A DNA stretch of 64,000 bases from assembly GCF_031755915.1 (NCBI RefSeq), contig NC_083383.1:18837001-18901000 (forward strand). Reading direction: 5' to 3'. Origin of the DNA: Ziziphus jujuba. Taxonomy: Eukaryota > Streptophyta > Magnoliopsida > Rosales > Rhamnaceae. Positions 48,474 through 59,421 of this stretch are shown piece after piece; position 1 is the first letter of the stretch; every line of letters begins with the position of its first letter. The notes beneath the pieces are model-generated. The model saw only the letters and a program-made list of their open reading frames with translations. It ran no database searches and was not told the origin of the DNA. The position numbers and the translations under genes are program-made.

Positions 48474-49409
48474 CTTGTTTTAAGCATCCAAGTCGTAGAG
48501 GCCATTATGGACCCAGGTAGCTGTTTTAGTGCGAATATAGACTTTAAGCTGTACGAAATTGATTCAACATTTCATGAATTCAATAAATATTATTAAAAGG
48601 TCATGGAATCAAGAATCAAAAGCGTTCATAATGGTGATTTGCGCATGGAAGTCTTCTTTGGCCGAAAATGTTGTTTTTATTGCTGGCTTTATTGTATTTT
48701 GATGATTTGGCATTTTCTCTTTGTTCCAATCAAGGGAAACATGTGGGAATCATCATTAATCCTATTTGGCATCCTACATGGCTTATTGGATCAGATTTGG
48801 AGCTTTTACAAGCTGGAAATTAGTTAAAGTTAGCTTAGTAGTGAAACTAGTCAACTAGTTTCCTAATTTGATTTTGATTTTTTGTTTCAGGAATTTAATC
48901 TTTTATTTGTTTTCTATTTATTTATTTTCTAGAAAAAGCAACTTAGGAAAGTTATTAGTTTATTATTTTCATTGTAAATTAATTCAAAATAAAGGAATTA
49001 ATTAATCAAAATTAGAATTAGGAAATGAATGGAATTTCGGCCATATTTGGAAATTGACATTGTATGGCCAGTTTTCTCTTAGACTTTTAGGATTTATTGC
49101 TTTGTGCCTTTAGCCTATTTAAGGGTTATTTTTGAATGAGAATGCACCTTGAATATTATACGAAAAATTATTTTGATAAAGAATTCTCTTCGTTTTCTTT
49201 GAACACCTAAAACACCATTAGAGAATGAGTGTTTTAGTTTGACTTATCAATAGGACATCGATCACCTATTGTGACATCTTCATCATATACGACGGTTTCT
49301 AATCACATGATGATTAGGAGTTGAGGTGACCATAAGAATTTGAACTTAATTTTTCGATCCAGGCTAATATTATACGGGTTTAGGCGTGAGTCGACCTAGG
49401 TTCGTATCA
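48474..49409 (+). repeat. 5' LTR of element D, second part
   Basis: It resumes with CTTGTTTTAAGCATCCAAG exactly where 37790 stopped and ends GGTTCGTATCA. Joined to the first part, the LTR is about 1114 bp, the family size. Confidence 0.92.
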
Positions 49410-49411
49410 TT

Positions 49412-49424
49412 TGGTATGAAAGGC
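49412..49424 (+). promoter_or_regulatory. Primer binding site of D
   Basis: TGGTATGAAAGGC, two bases after the LTR; a degraded version of the initiator Met-tRNA site. Confidence 0.75.
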
Positions 49425-50618
49425 AAATTTTGTCCATGTTTGATCTATCTTATTTGTTTTCTTTATTTTTGTGTTATTCTACAATTTTAGCATTAGGTTA
49501 AGGTTTCATCCATCCCATACACGTTCTGCATTAAAAAATAAAAATAAAAATCTCATTCCTAGTTAAATTAGATTTCCTTATTGATTGTTTTCATCTTTGA
49601 TCTTAGTAATTTAGTTTATTGTTGAGCTTTCTTTACTGTTTTGATCTTAATTGTTTGAACTCATATAATCAAAAAAGAAAAAAAATAAAAAAGAGAGAGT
49701 TTTGAAAGCATATTGCATAAAAACCTAAGATTGTGCAATTGTTTTTCTTTTTGTTGGGAATCGGGTTTGTTGAATTTGGCATTGAAGTTTGCGGATTGTA
49801 TTGTTTTTGGTACTGCTGAGATTTGTGTTTGACTTATTCTATTTGTGAAAAAAAAAAAAAAGCAGAACAAAAAAAAAAAAAAAGGGGGGGGGGGTTTGGG
49901 GCAACAAACAAAAAAAAACAGCTCCAAAAAGGAAAAAAAAAAAAAAAAAAGCCAAAAAGTCGAATTAAAAAAAAAAAAGAAACTGCATAGAAGGCCGGCT
50001 TGTTGAATTTAGAGTTTGAAATTTGTTTGTTGGAAAATTTTGATATTTACAGTTGCTGGAATTTTTATATTGCTGCTGGAAATTTTATTTTTGAGTGCTA
50101 AAATTAATTGGATTAAAATTTGTTAAAGGATTTGATGCAAAAACTTGAATTACAAAGAACAACAAACGACAACTATCCTATATTTTTGTTCAATTTAATT
50201 TTTGTTCGTGTTTGAATTTCTTTCCTTATATTTATTCCTTGAATTATTGCTTCATTAATATTCTAGGAAGCTTTTAACTCATTCCCAAAATTTGCTTATT
50301 GATTTACCTTGTTTTTGCTTAGAAAATCCAATAATAGGTATTTTCATTCCACCCTGTAATTGGTTGATTTAGTTGCTATTTTATTGATAAGTTTAAATTA
50401 AGGTACACTTATGATTTAGTTTCTATTTAAGTGTGTTTTAATTAGAACTTTGAGTTAATTCTTTGAGTGGTAAAAGGCAAGAGTGTGTGAGCTTAAAAGA
50501 GGGTCAAAAGTCGAAACTAGTGTGCAAACACGAGTATTGAGACCTTATTTGAGTGAAAACACGTAAGGGAGTGATTTTTGGTGAGGTTATATTTTATTAT
50601 TGTGTTATTCGTACTAAC
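49425..50618 (+). other. 5' leader of element D with homopolymer tracts
   Basis: About 1.2 kb, non-coding. It contains several poly-A tracts (49846-49860, 49868-49881, 49933-49950, 49967-49978) and a run of ten G's at 49882-49891. The gag-proximal segment about 50480-50575 is conserved in all copies. Confidence 0.8.
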
Positions 50619-51785
50619 ATGGCATATTCAAGGGTGATAAGAGGAGATGCACTATTAAAAATTAATGAAGAGGAATCCGTAGGATTCAAGGGTGATTCCC
50701 GAGCTTCAGAGAGAGGAGGTGAGCACACAGACATGATGGCGGTCATGGAGCAACTACAGTAGATGAATGCTCGCTTTGATCACATAGATCAAAGGATAAA
50801 AAGGTTAGAAACATCACAAGGTGGGCGGAATCCAAGGTTAGATGCACATGATGGCCGAGGTCGAGGTTGCCGTGGTCGACCTAAAGAAGAATTCGGCGAA
50901 AGTAAATTTGGAGATGATTTTGAAGAGGAAGTAGATGATATTTTTGCTTACCAAGGAAGGTCAATTTGTGGAAGACCAGCAAGGAATGAGGATGATGATA
51001 TTGGGAATATTAAGGTCAACATACCACCTTTCATGGGAAAAAGTAATCTGGAGGCTTACCTAGAGTGGGAGGAATATGGACATGATCTTCGATTGTCACA
51101 ACTATTTAGAAACTAAGAAAGCTAGATTGGTAGCTTTGGAATTTGGTAATTATGTACTCCAATGGTGGATAAATGAACAAAGTACCCAAAGAAAAGTTGG
51201 AGATGAACCCATCATTACTTGGAAACAAATGAAAGGTGCCATGAGAAAGAGGTTTGTACCAAGTCATTACCATAGGTTGCTATATCAAATGTTACAATCT
51301 TTATCTCAAGGTAGTAGGTTTGTGGAGGATTATTACAAGGAGATGGAGATGCTCATGATGAGATTGAGCATGAAAGAAGATAGAGAAGCAACCATGGCAT
51401 GATTTCTAGGTGGGTTGAATTAAGAGATAGCCAATCTATTGGAATTATAATAATATGTGGAATTGGAAGAGATGTTGCATGTGGCTATCAAACTTGAGAA
51501 TCAATTCAAGAAGAGGGGTACAAGCTCATGATTTAGAGGAGTTACAAACAGTGGAAGGTCAAATCCAAGTGCTTGGAAAAACAATCCCGTCTATGATTCA
51601 AAGCCAAAATCGAAGCAAGGTGAGGAGAGCACCAATCAGCCAAGGAGATATGATAAGACCGAACCTACTCAAGCACACAAATCTGAAGGTAAATCTCATC
51701 CTAAACCTTCAAGAACTAAGGATATTGTTTGCTTTAAGTGCCAGGGCCAAGGACATATTGCCAACCAATGCCCAAACCGAAGATT
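50619..51785 (+). pseudogene. gag of element D, broken
   Basis: ATG at 50619. The first frame ends at a TAG (50760) after EQLQ; the frame reopens directly with MNARFDHIDQRIKRLETSQ. NIKVNIPPFMGKSNLEAYLEW follows to 51116, then a frameshift and 51076-51402 with HYHRLLYQMLQSLSQ and YYKEMEMLMMRLSM. The nucleocapsid knuckle near 51728 reads CFKCQGQGHIANQC, intact, in the frame continuing to PNRRFMVLK. Several stops. Confidence 0.88.
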
Positions 51786-52665
51786 CATGGTGTTAAAGGA
51801 CAATGGAGAGTTGGAATCCAATCGTGAAGAAGCTGAAATTGAGTCCGATCATGAAGATGAAGAAATTGAAGATGAAACTGAAACCTTAAAGGGTTTAAAT
51901 GCTAAATTGAGCTTGGTGGCAAGGAAAGTGTTGACTGTATGCAAGGATAAGGATCAAGGTCAAAGAGAAAACATTTTCCATACCCGATGTGAAATCCGAG
52001 GTAACATTTGTAGTATGATAATCGACAGTGGGAGTTGTGTAAATGTAATTACTAATGTTGTGGTTGAAAAATTAGGCTTAGTAACAAATAAACATCCCGA
52101 CCCTTATAGGTTACAATGACTTAATGATAGTGGAGAAATGAAATTAAACAAATAAACCAAAGTAAAATTCAGAATTGATAAATATGTGGATGTCATTTTA
52201 TGTGATGTTGTGCCTATGCATATCGGACAATTTTATTAGGTAGACCATGGTAATTTGATAAAGATACTATCTATTATGTTTGAGAGAATGCTATTTTTTT
52301 TAGATTTAAAGGTAAAAAGATCAAGCTGGAGCCATTAACTCCCAAGGAGGTGTTTGGAGACCAAATTCAAATACAACAAAGGAGGGAGGCCGAAAAGTTT
52401 AAGGAGAAAGCAAGCATGGCACCCATGATTTCACCACCATTCAAGAGAGTAGGTCTAAGCTTACTGTCCAAGATAAAAGTTCTAAAACCCAAATTGAGTT
52501 GAAAAACCAAGGTAAACCCGAGACTGATAGGAAATTTGAAAAAGCTGAGAGTGAGAGAGGAAAAGTGGAATCTGTGAGAGGGAAAGAAAAAGAAAGAAAA
52601 GAAAAGAAAAATAAAATTTTTTATTTTAGCTTGGTGATGTTAATAAATCAATTTTTAATAAGAAA
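51786..52665 (+). pseudogene. Protease and charged linker of element D
   Basis: Frame 51787-52119: acidic segment, RENIFHTRCEIRGNICSM, IDSGSC active site, VVEKLGLVTNKHPDPYRLQ, then TGA in place of the TGG found in F. The protease remainder (52120-52330) has stops and a frameshift. A Lys/Glu-rich linker follows (52500-52610). Confidence 0.85.
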
Positions 52666-52668
52666 CCA

Positions 52669-53085
52669 TTGCTGGTCATGATTCATAAAAATGCTTATTT
52701 AAAGATGCTTCTGTTGTATAGAACTTTATCTGCATTGTTGAGAGCTTTACTTAGTGGAAATTTGAAAATTTGGGAGAGATTTTTTTCTAACTTTAAAAGG
52801 TGTGATTTCTGTAAAGATAAATTGGTATTTCTAGGATTTTTTGTGATAGTGTTTGACCCAAGAGATTGCATTTGGTTACATTTAAAGGAGAGGTTTTTCG
52901 AACAAAGAAAGTTAAAGCTTATGCCGCGTGTGGATGGACCATTTCAAGTTTTGGAGCGGGTCAATGAAAATGCCTACAAGCTTGACTTACCAGGTGAGTA
53001 TAATCTTAGTGCTACATTTAATTTTGCTGATTTATCTTATTTTTCTGCAGGTGATGATTTTGATTTGAGGGCAAATCCTTTTTAA
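52669..53085 (+). pseudogene. Scrambled IN-RT-IN pol piece of element D
   Basis: A 138-codon open frame: HKNAYLKM, IN piece RTLSALLRALLSGNLKIWE, RT piece FSNFKRCDFCKDKLVFLGF, IN C-terminus FDPRDCIWLHLKERF, KLMPRVDGPFQVLERVNENA, FNFADLSYF, DDFDLRANPF. A TAA follows inside the polypurine region. The RT piece keeps DKLVFLGF, the clearest of the four copies. Same segment order as B, C and F. Confidence 0.92.
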
Positions 53086-53096
53086 GAGGAGGGGAA

Positions 53097-54184
53097 TGAT
53101 GAGAATCCACCCCTACCCGTTCAACCGACTACCCACTGGTTGGGGTGCTAACCTGTTACGGATGAAGACTGGGCAAATCACTAGGGCTCAAGACAAGAGA
53201 TTTATAGACAATCTGGCTGTCTTTATATAGTCTTTATATAGGGAGTTATCAATTCTTAAAGGGGCTTGTCCATACCCGAAGATATAAAACTTGTTTTAAG
53301 CATCAAAGTGGTGGAGGCCGTTATGGACCCCGATAGCTATTTTAGCGTGAATATGGGCTATGAGCAGTACAGTATTGATTCAGCACTTCATGAATTCAAT
53401 AAATATCATTAAGGGGCCATGGAATCAAGGCAAGGCAGAATCAAAAGCATCCACAATGGTGATTTGTGCATGGAAGTCTTCTTTTTGGCCGAAAATGCTT
53501 TTTTTGTTGCTGACTTTACTGTACTTTGATGATTTGGCATTTGCTCTTTGTTCCAATCAAGGGCAACTTGTGGGAATCATCATTAATCTTATTTGGCATC
53601 CTACATGGCTTATTGGATCAGATTTGAGCCTTTGCAAACTGAAAATTAGTCAAAGTTAGCTTAGTAGTCAAACTAGTCAATTAGTTTCCTAATTTGATTT
53701 TGACTTTTTGTTTTAGGAAATTAGTCTTTTATTTGGTTTCTATTTGCTGGAAAAATCAGTTTAGGAAAGTTATTATTTTATTATTTTTATTGTAAATTAG
53801 TTAATCAAAATTAGAATTAGGAAATGAATGAAATTTTGGCCGGTTTTCTCTTAGACTTTTTAGAGTTTATGGCTTTGTGGCTTTAACCTATTTAAGGGTT
53901 ATTTTTCAGTGAGAATGTACCTTGAATATTGTATAGAAAATTATTTATGACAAAGAATTCTTTTTTTTTCTCTTTGAACACCTAAAGCACCATTAGAAAG
54001 TGAGTGTTTTAGTTTGACTTATCAATAGGACATCCATCATCTATTGTGGCATCTTCATCATATACTAAGATTTCTAATCACAGGTTGATTAAGGGTTGAG
54101 GTGACCGTAAGAACTTGAACCTAATTATTCGATCCGGGCTAATATAACACGGGTTTAAGCGCGAGTCGACTTAAGTTTGTATCA
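53097..54184 (+). repeat. Second LTR of element D
   Basis: Starts TGATGAGAATCC after AAGAGGAGGGGAA and ends GTTTGTATCA. Instead of a target duplication it is followed by a primer site (54187-54199, TGGTATCAGAGAT) and leader sequence, so it also serves as a 5' LTR of a further truncated unit. Confidence 0.9.
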
Positions 54185-54304
54185 TTTGGTATCAGAGATA
54201 AATTTTGTTCAGGTTTGATCTATCTTATTTGTTTTCTTTATTTTTGTGTTATTCTCCAATTTTAGCATTAGGTTGAGGTTGCATCCATCTCATACACATT
54301 CTAC
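54185..54304 (+). other. Truncated second internal region after the D LTR
   Basis: TTTGGTATCAGAGATAAATT and about 100 further bases match the start of the family leader (compare 49410, 58303, 63423), then the match stops at about 54304 and copia element 1 sequence resumes. It is the remnant of a second unit joined head to tail. Confidence 0.82.
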
Positions 54305-55780
54305 AATTTATGATAAATGTGGTACTTTTATATGTTTTGATGACAATATCACCTTTACCTTATGTTTGCATAATCTAGCCATTTGCTACTTTGATTTTTA
54401 TAGCAATTGTGCTCTCAAAATTGAATAAAAACTCATGGTTGTGACTTAAGTGGTTTGTACACCATTTGTCTAGTATCCATGAGTCTTTGCTTGAGGATGC
54501 AATATTACAAGTGGCCGTAAATGTATTTTTATCTTCAATATTATTGCTTTGTGGTTCTTAATCATGCCTAGCCTTTTAATTTTCATTTTTCTTCTTGCAC
54601 CCTCTCTCCACATGATGAAATTTCTTTCAAATTTTGAATTGCACATTTGTTTTCCACCAATAAGTTTTCACTAAGTGTCTTTGTTTTTTGCAATTTGCAC
54701 AAGGACGATAAGTCTTCTTGTACTCTCATTGAAACTGATTATCCTTCCTTTTGTTTTGCCTTTAAAAAGCTTGATTATACAACATTTGTCTAGTATCCAT
54801 GAGTCTTCGCTTGAGGATGCAATATTGCAAATGGCTGTAAATGTATGTTCATCTTCAATATTACTACTTTATGGTTCTTAATCATGCCTAGCCTCTTGCT
54901 TTTCATTTTTCTTCTTGCACCCTCTCTCCACATGATGAAATTTATTACAAATTTTGAATTGCACATTTGCTTTCCACCAATAGGTTTTCACTGAGTGTCC
55001 TTGTTTTTTACAATTGGCACCAAGACTATAAGTCTTCATGTCCCCTCATTAAAACTCGTTATCCTTGCCTTTGTTTTGCCTTAAAAATTTTAATTATTGT
55101 CAGTTGCTTTTCCTTTGTTCTTGGCTACAAGGGTTGCCTTAGTTAAGGTTGATTCACCTTGCTGCTTTAGTTCCTTCTTTGTTCTGTGACTTGTAAGGCA
55201 TTAAGTAACTTAGTAAAAGAAATTTATGAGAGGTCTCTAGTTTCTTCCAAGGATGAATTCTTCGACTCACACTTCTCAAGAAAGAGAATCAAGATCTTTC
55301 CCATAGTCTTTTGATCTTGAAAAACTTCTCTAAGCAATCGGATTTGATTCACCATTTTCATTACTATGTTGGAGAGTTCCTTCATGGGTTCATTCTCCTC
55401 AATCTTTAGATTCTTAAACTCTATTCTTAGGTTGAGAAGGTACAACTAACTTGTTCTTATATTCCATTGAAACTCCCCCTAAAGCTTCTCCCAAGCTTCT
55501 TAGTCATGTCATAATTCTTGCAAAAATCTCCTCAGTCATAATAGCTTATATGGCCGTGAGTGCTTTGAATGGCATTGCATTCTCTTCAATATGGAGCTAA
55601 ATTATGCTCACTGAAGCTCCAACTTTTAGTGGTTCTAGCTCATAATCAAACTTAACAAATTCCCAAAGGTATAGGCTTGCAAATAAAGCTTCATATGGAC
55701 CAAATTAAATAATTTTGACCATTGAACTAGGGTGGTGAAGGTGCTTTAAAATGAGAGGAAGCCATTAAATTTGAGAGTTT
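54305..55780 (-). pseudogene. Ty1/copia gag, nucleocapsid and protease start (copia element 1)
   Basis: Minus strand, read downwards: gag start near 55770, the frame 55445-55224 with KELSNIVMKMVNQIRLL and LEKCESKNSSLEETRDLS (copia gag), a CCHC knuckle (CKKQGHSVKTYWWK, about 55000), a second CHHVERGC-like knuckle, and the protease start SWILDK, where WILDSG is usual. A 320-bp tandem duplication (54465-55100) doubles the knuckle and protease start. Integrase and most RT are missing between here and 37612. Confidence 0.82.
54465..55100. repeat. 320-bp tandem duplication in copia element 1
   Basis: TTTGTCTAGTATCCATGAGT recurs at 54465 and 54785, and the rest of the unit follows with few differences (CATGCCTAGCCT, CCCTCTCTCCACATGATGAA, TTTCCACCAATA). 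Confidence 0.92.
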
Positions 55781-55839
55781 TTCTTTGGTTTCTCACTCAA
55801 ACATGCAATCAAAGGATTTAAATTTGCCTTCAATATCAA

Positions 55840-56349
55840 TTTAAAGTAAGGCAGGTTTAGTTCTAGAAAGGACTTTAAGTTATTAAGCTTGACATTATGG
55901 TTTTGATGAAGCTTTGGCTCACTCTTTTGCAAGTTTTGGTTAAGCTATATTAAGCTGCTTAAGTGCTTGAAACCAAAGCAACCGGTAGTGTGAATTCAAT
56001 GTCACATCTTTTGGTCCAATGGTTGCTTAACATTTAATGCTTCCATATAGCTTCGATCAAGTTAAGTAATCCTACAAGATTTTGACACATGTAGCTTGTT
56101 TTATTGGGTAAGAGGGAGGTCAAATCTGAGCTTGACATATTATGAAGCTTGTCAAGTTTCTTAAGCACCTTAAGCATCTTTTTATACCGTGACATAACCC
56201 TAGTTAATATGCTTAATTGAAATTCATAATTATACAAGTACAAATTAGAGCAAAATAATCATGTAAAAGTCCTAAATTACACATTATTGGCCTCAGTTAC
56301 TTTTTCCTCTAGTTTGTTCATAATGTGGCTAAGATTGCCACATACTCTA
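55840..56349 (-). repeat. 5' LTR of copia element 1, truncated
   Basis: Matches 35768-36733 but lacks about 400 bp of it and its first bases. The sequence stops at CCACATACTCT, inside the LTR start, where LTR G begins at 56350. Confidence 0.72.
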
Positions 56350-57167
56350 TGATGCGAATCCGCCCGAGTTCGCACAACCGACAACTCACTGGGGTACTGA
56401 TCCGATACGGATAAAGACTGGACCGATCACTAGGGCTCAAGCTAAGAGGTTTAAGGACAACCTGGCTGCCTTTATCCAGAAAGTAATTCATTCTCAAAAT
56501 GGCTTGTCCATATCTAAAGATAAAAGACCTGTTTTAAGTAACCAAGTGGTCGAGGCTGATACATCGGACATTTTATATCGGAAACCCATTCCTCGAACAT
56601 CTGACCTCAGACTTCGGACATCAGACATAACTTAGCTCGGACAGATATCAGTTAGCTTGGACAGACATAAGTTAGCTCGGACAAACATCAGTTAGCTCAG
56701 ACAGACATAAGTTAGCTCGGACATCAACATAAGTTAGCTTCGTTGTCAAACTAGTCAACTCGTTTTCTGATTTGCATTTGACTTTTCTTTTTGGGTTTTT
56801 ATTTATTTGCTGGATAAATAAGTTGGGAAAGTTTTTTATTTTATTATTTTGTTTGTAAATTAATTAATTCCTAATTGAAAATAAGGGAATTAATTAATTA
56901 GATTAGGAAAAGGAAAGATTCGGTCAAGCTAGAACTCTTCATTGTGTGGCTGGTTTTTCCTAGGGTTTCTAGGGTTTATTTTGTTTCTTTCAAAGCCTAT
57001 TTAAAGGCTTATTTTTCAATCAGAATACAACTTTGATTTGATTAAGAAAATACTTGTGAGATTATTTATCTCTTTGTTCTTTGAGAACACCTAAAGCACC
57101 ATTAGAGAATTGGTCGTTTTAGCTTGACTTATCAATAGGATTTCCATCCCCTATTGTGGTGTCTACA
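56350..57167 (+). repeat. LTR G, interrupted by element F
   Basis: Starts TGATGCGAATCCGCCC and follows the family LTR, including the CTATTTAAAGGCTTA motif near 56998, to GTGTCTACA. There F begins. In intact LTRs this point continues with TTATACCAAGG, which should follow after the end of F outside the window. Its central part (56565-56745) is replaced by a minisatellite. Confidence 0.85.
56600..56745. repeat. 20-bp minisatellite inside LTR G
   Basis: Degenerate copies of a unit close to AGTTAGCTCGGACAGACATA, about six, preceded by looser CGGACAT words from 56573. It ends at TTAGCTTCG, which corresponds to the TAGCTTAGT of ordinary family LTRs. The other LTRs lack the array. Confidence 0.88.
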
Positions 57168-58302
57168 TGATGCGAATCCGCCCGAACCCATACAACCGAC
57201 AATCCGCTGGGGTGCCGATCCGTTATGGATGAAGGTGGGACCGATCACTAGAGCCCTAGCCAAGAAGTTCAAGGACAATATTGCTGTCTTTATACAAGGA
57301 ATAAGTCATAGTCAAGAGGGGTTGGCCATATCTAAAGAACCAAGGCCTGTTTTACTCATACAAGCAATAGAAGCCAAAACGGGCCCAGGTGGCGGTTTTG
57401 GTACATTTTGGAGCCCGGGAAGCATGAAATGGTTCCAATGCTTTATGGGTTCAATACATATGCCCAAGACATCATGGAATCAAGCTAAAGTAGCCTCAAA
57501 TGCAATCAAAAAGGGCTTGTACGGACAGCATCAACAATTTGGCTGAATTTGCTGTATTGCTTGCTGGCTTTACTGTATTTTACTGTATTAGCCTTTTCTT
57601 ATTTTTCCAAGCATGGGAAACGTGTGGGACTTCATATTCAGATTATTTAGCATCCTACAAATCATCTAGAAGCTGATTTGAAGCTCAAAGAGGTCAAAGA
57701 TTGATCAAGTCAACTTGATCAAAAAGGCTAGCAATTTTAGTTTCCTAATTTGTTTTTACTTTTTGTTTTAGGAAACTACCATTACTTTTTGACTTTTATT
57801 TATTTATTTTCTGGAAAAATAACTTTAGGAAGGTTTTTATTTTATTCTTTCCATTGTAAATTAATTAATTCCTAATTTAATATAAAGAAATTAATTAATC
57901 AAACTTAGATTAGGAAAGGAAGTATAGTTTCAGCCAACTAGGTTTCTTTATGTGTGGTGGCTGATTTTCTTTATGTTCTAGGGTTTTATTTCATGGCTTT
58001 GTAGCCTATTTAAAGGCTTATTTTTCAAGAAGAATACAACTTTGATTTGAATAAGAAAATACTTGTGAGATTAATTATCTCTTTGTTCTTTGAGAACACC
58101 TAAAACACCATTAGAGAATTGGTTGTTTTAGCTTGACTTATCAATAGGTTTTCCATCCCCTATTGTGGCGTCTACATTATACCAAGGTTTCTAACCACAG
58201 GTTGGTTAGGGGTTGGGGTCCATTCCATTGGAACTTGAACTTAATTAAGATCCAGGCTAATATAGTACGGGTTTAGGAGCAGGTCGTCCTAGGTTCGTAT
58301 CA
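57168..58302 (+). repeat. 5' LTR of element F
   Basis: TGATGCGAATCCGCCC to GGTTCGTATCA. TATA-like CTATTTAAAGG at 58006-58016. The open frame 57154-57546 is the LTR-encoded pol tail. Confidence 0.94.
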
Positions 58303-58304
58303 TT

Positions 58305-58317
58305 TGGTATCAGAGCT
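58305..58317 (+). promoter_or_regulatory. Primer binding site of F
   Basis: TGGTATCAGAGCT, twelve of thirteen positions as the initiator Met-tRNA type site. Confidence 0.92.
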
Positions 58318-59421
58318 AAGTTTTGTTCAAGTTTGATCTATCTTTATTTGCTTTATTTGTTTTTGTGTTATTCTGCAATTTTAGCATTAGGTTAAGGTTG
58401 CATCCATCCCATACACGTTCTGCATCTTTAAAAAAAAAAAAAAAAATTTCATTCCTAGTTGAATTAGGTTTCCTAGTTTTATCGTATTTTTGTTTCCTAA
58501 TTTGTTGGTTGTCTTTTATCATTGTTCTTGATAATTTTGGTTTTTGTTGATTTTCCTTTGCTGTTTTAGTCTTAGAAATTTGCATTCATATATTCAAAAA
58601 AAAAAAAAAAACTACACATTTGTGTTTATTTGGAGGTCACGGGTTTGGTGTTTGTTTTGGAGTTGGAATTGCAATTTTGGTAATTATTCTTGCTACTGCA
58701 GTTGTTTATGTTCTGTGAGTGAAAAAAAAAAAAAGAAGAGGTAAAGCCGAATAAAAAAATAAAATAAAAAAAGAAAAATATTTCAGTTTGTTGGAGTTTG
58801 ATTTGTTTGCTGGAAATTTGTTGGAGCTACTAGTTTTTTTGATTAGTTATTCAATATTTGAGTTGGTGGGAAATTATTTTTTCTGCTAGATATTTGGATT
58901 TTGGGTGTTTAAATTTTTTGGATTAAAATTAGTTAAAGGAATTGATACAAAACTTGAATTACAAGAACAACAACCAACACTTTTCTATATTTTTGTTCTC
59001 TTTGATTCTTGTTCGTATTTGAATTTCTTTTTTTGGAATTTTATTCTTGAACTCATAAACTACCATCTGGTGCAGTTTTCAAAAACTCCAACGTTTTCCC
59101 ATTATTTTGTGTTTTCTTGTGTAGAAAGCCGAAAAATTAGAATTTGTTGGATTCTTTCGGTATTGCCTACTTTTTGCTATTGTTTTGTTGATAGGTTTAA
59201 TTAAAACATACTTGTGATCTAATTGCTGTATTTAAGTGTGTTTAACTAGAACTTTGAGATAATTCTTAGAGTGGAGAAAGGCAAGAGAGTGCGAGCTTAA
59301 AAGAGGGTAAAAGCCGAAACAAATGTGCAAACATGAGTGTCGAGTCCTTATTTGAGTGAAACACGTAAGGGAGTGAAATTGGTAAGGTCCTATTTTATTT
59401 TTATTGCATTATTATACTAAC
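58318..59421 (+). other. 5' leader of element F
   Basis: 1.1 kb, non-coding, with poly-A tracts at 58431-58446, 58597-58610 and 58721-58734. The last 140 bp before gag are conserved in all copies. Confidence 0.85.

Noticed and set aside
49846..49980. Poly-A and poly-G runs as retrogene or LINE tails
   Set aside because: They lie in the leader of element D, and similar poly-A tracts occur at the same place in the sister copies.
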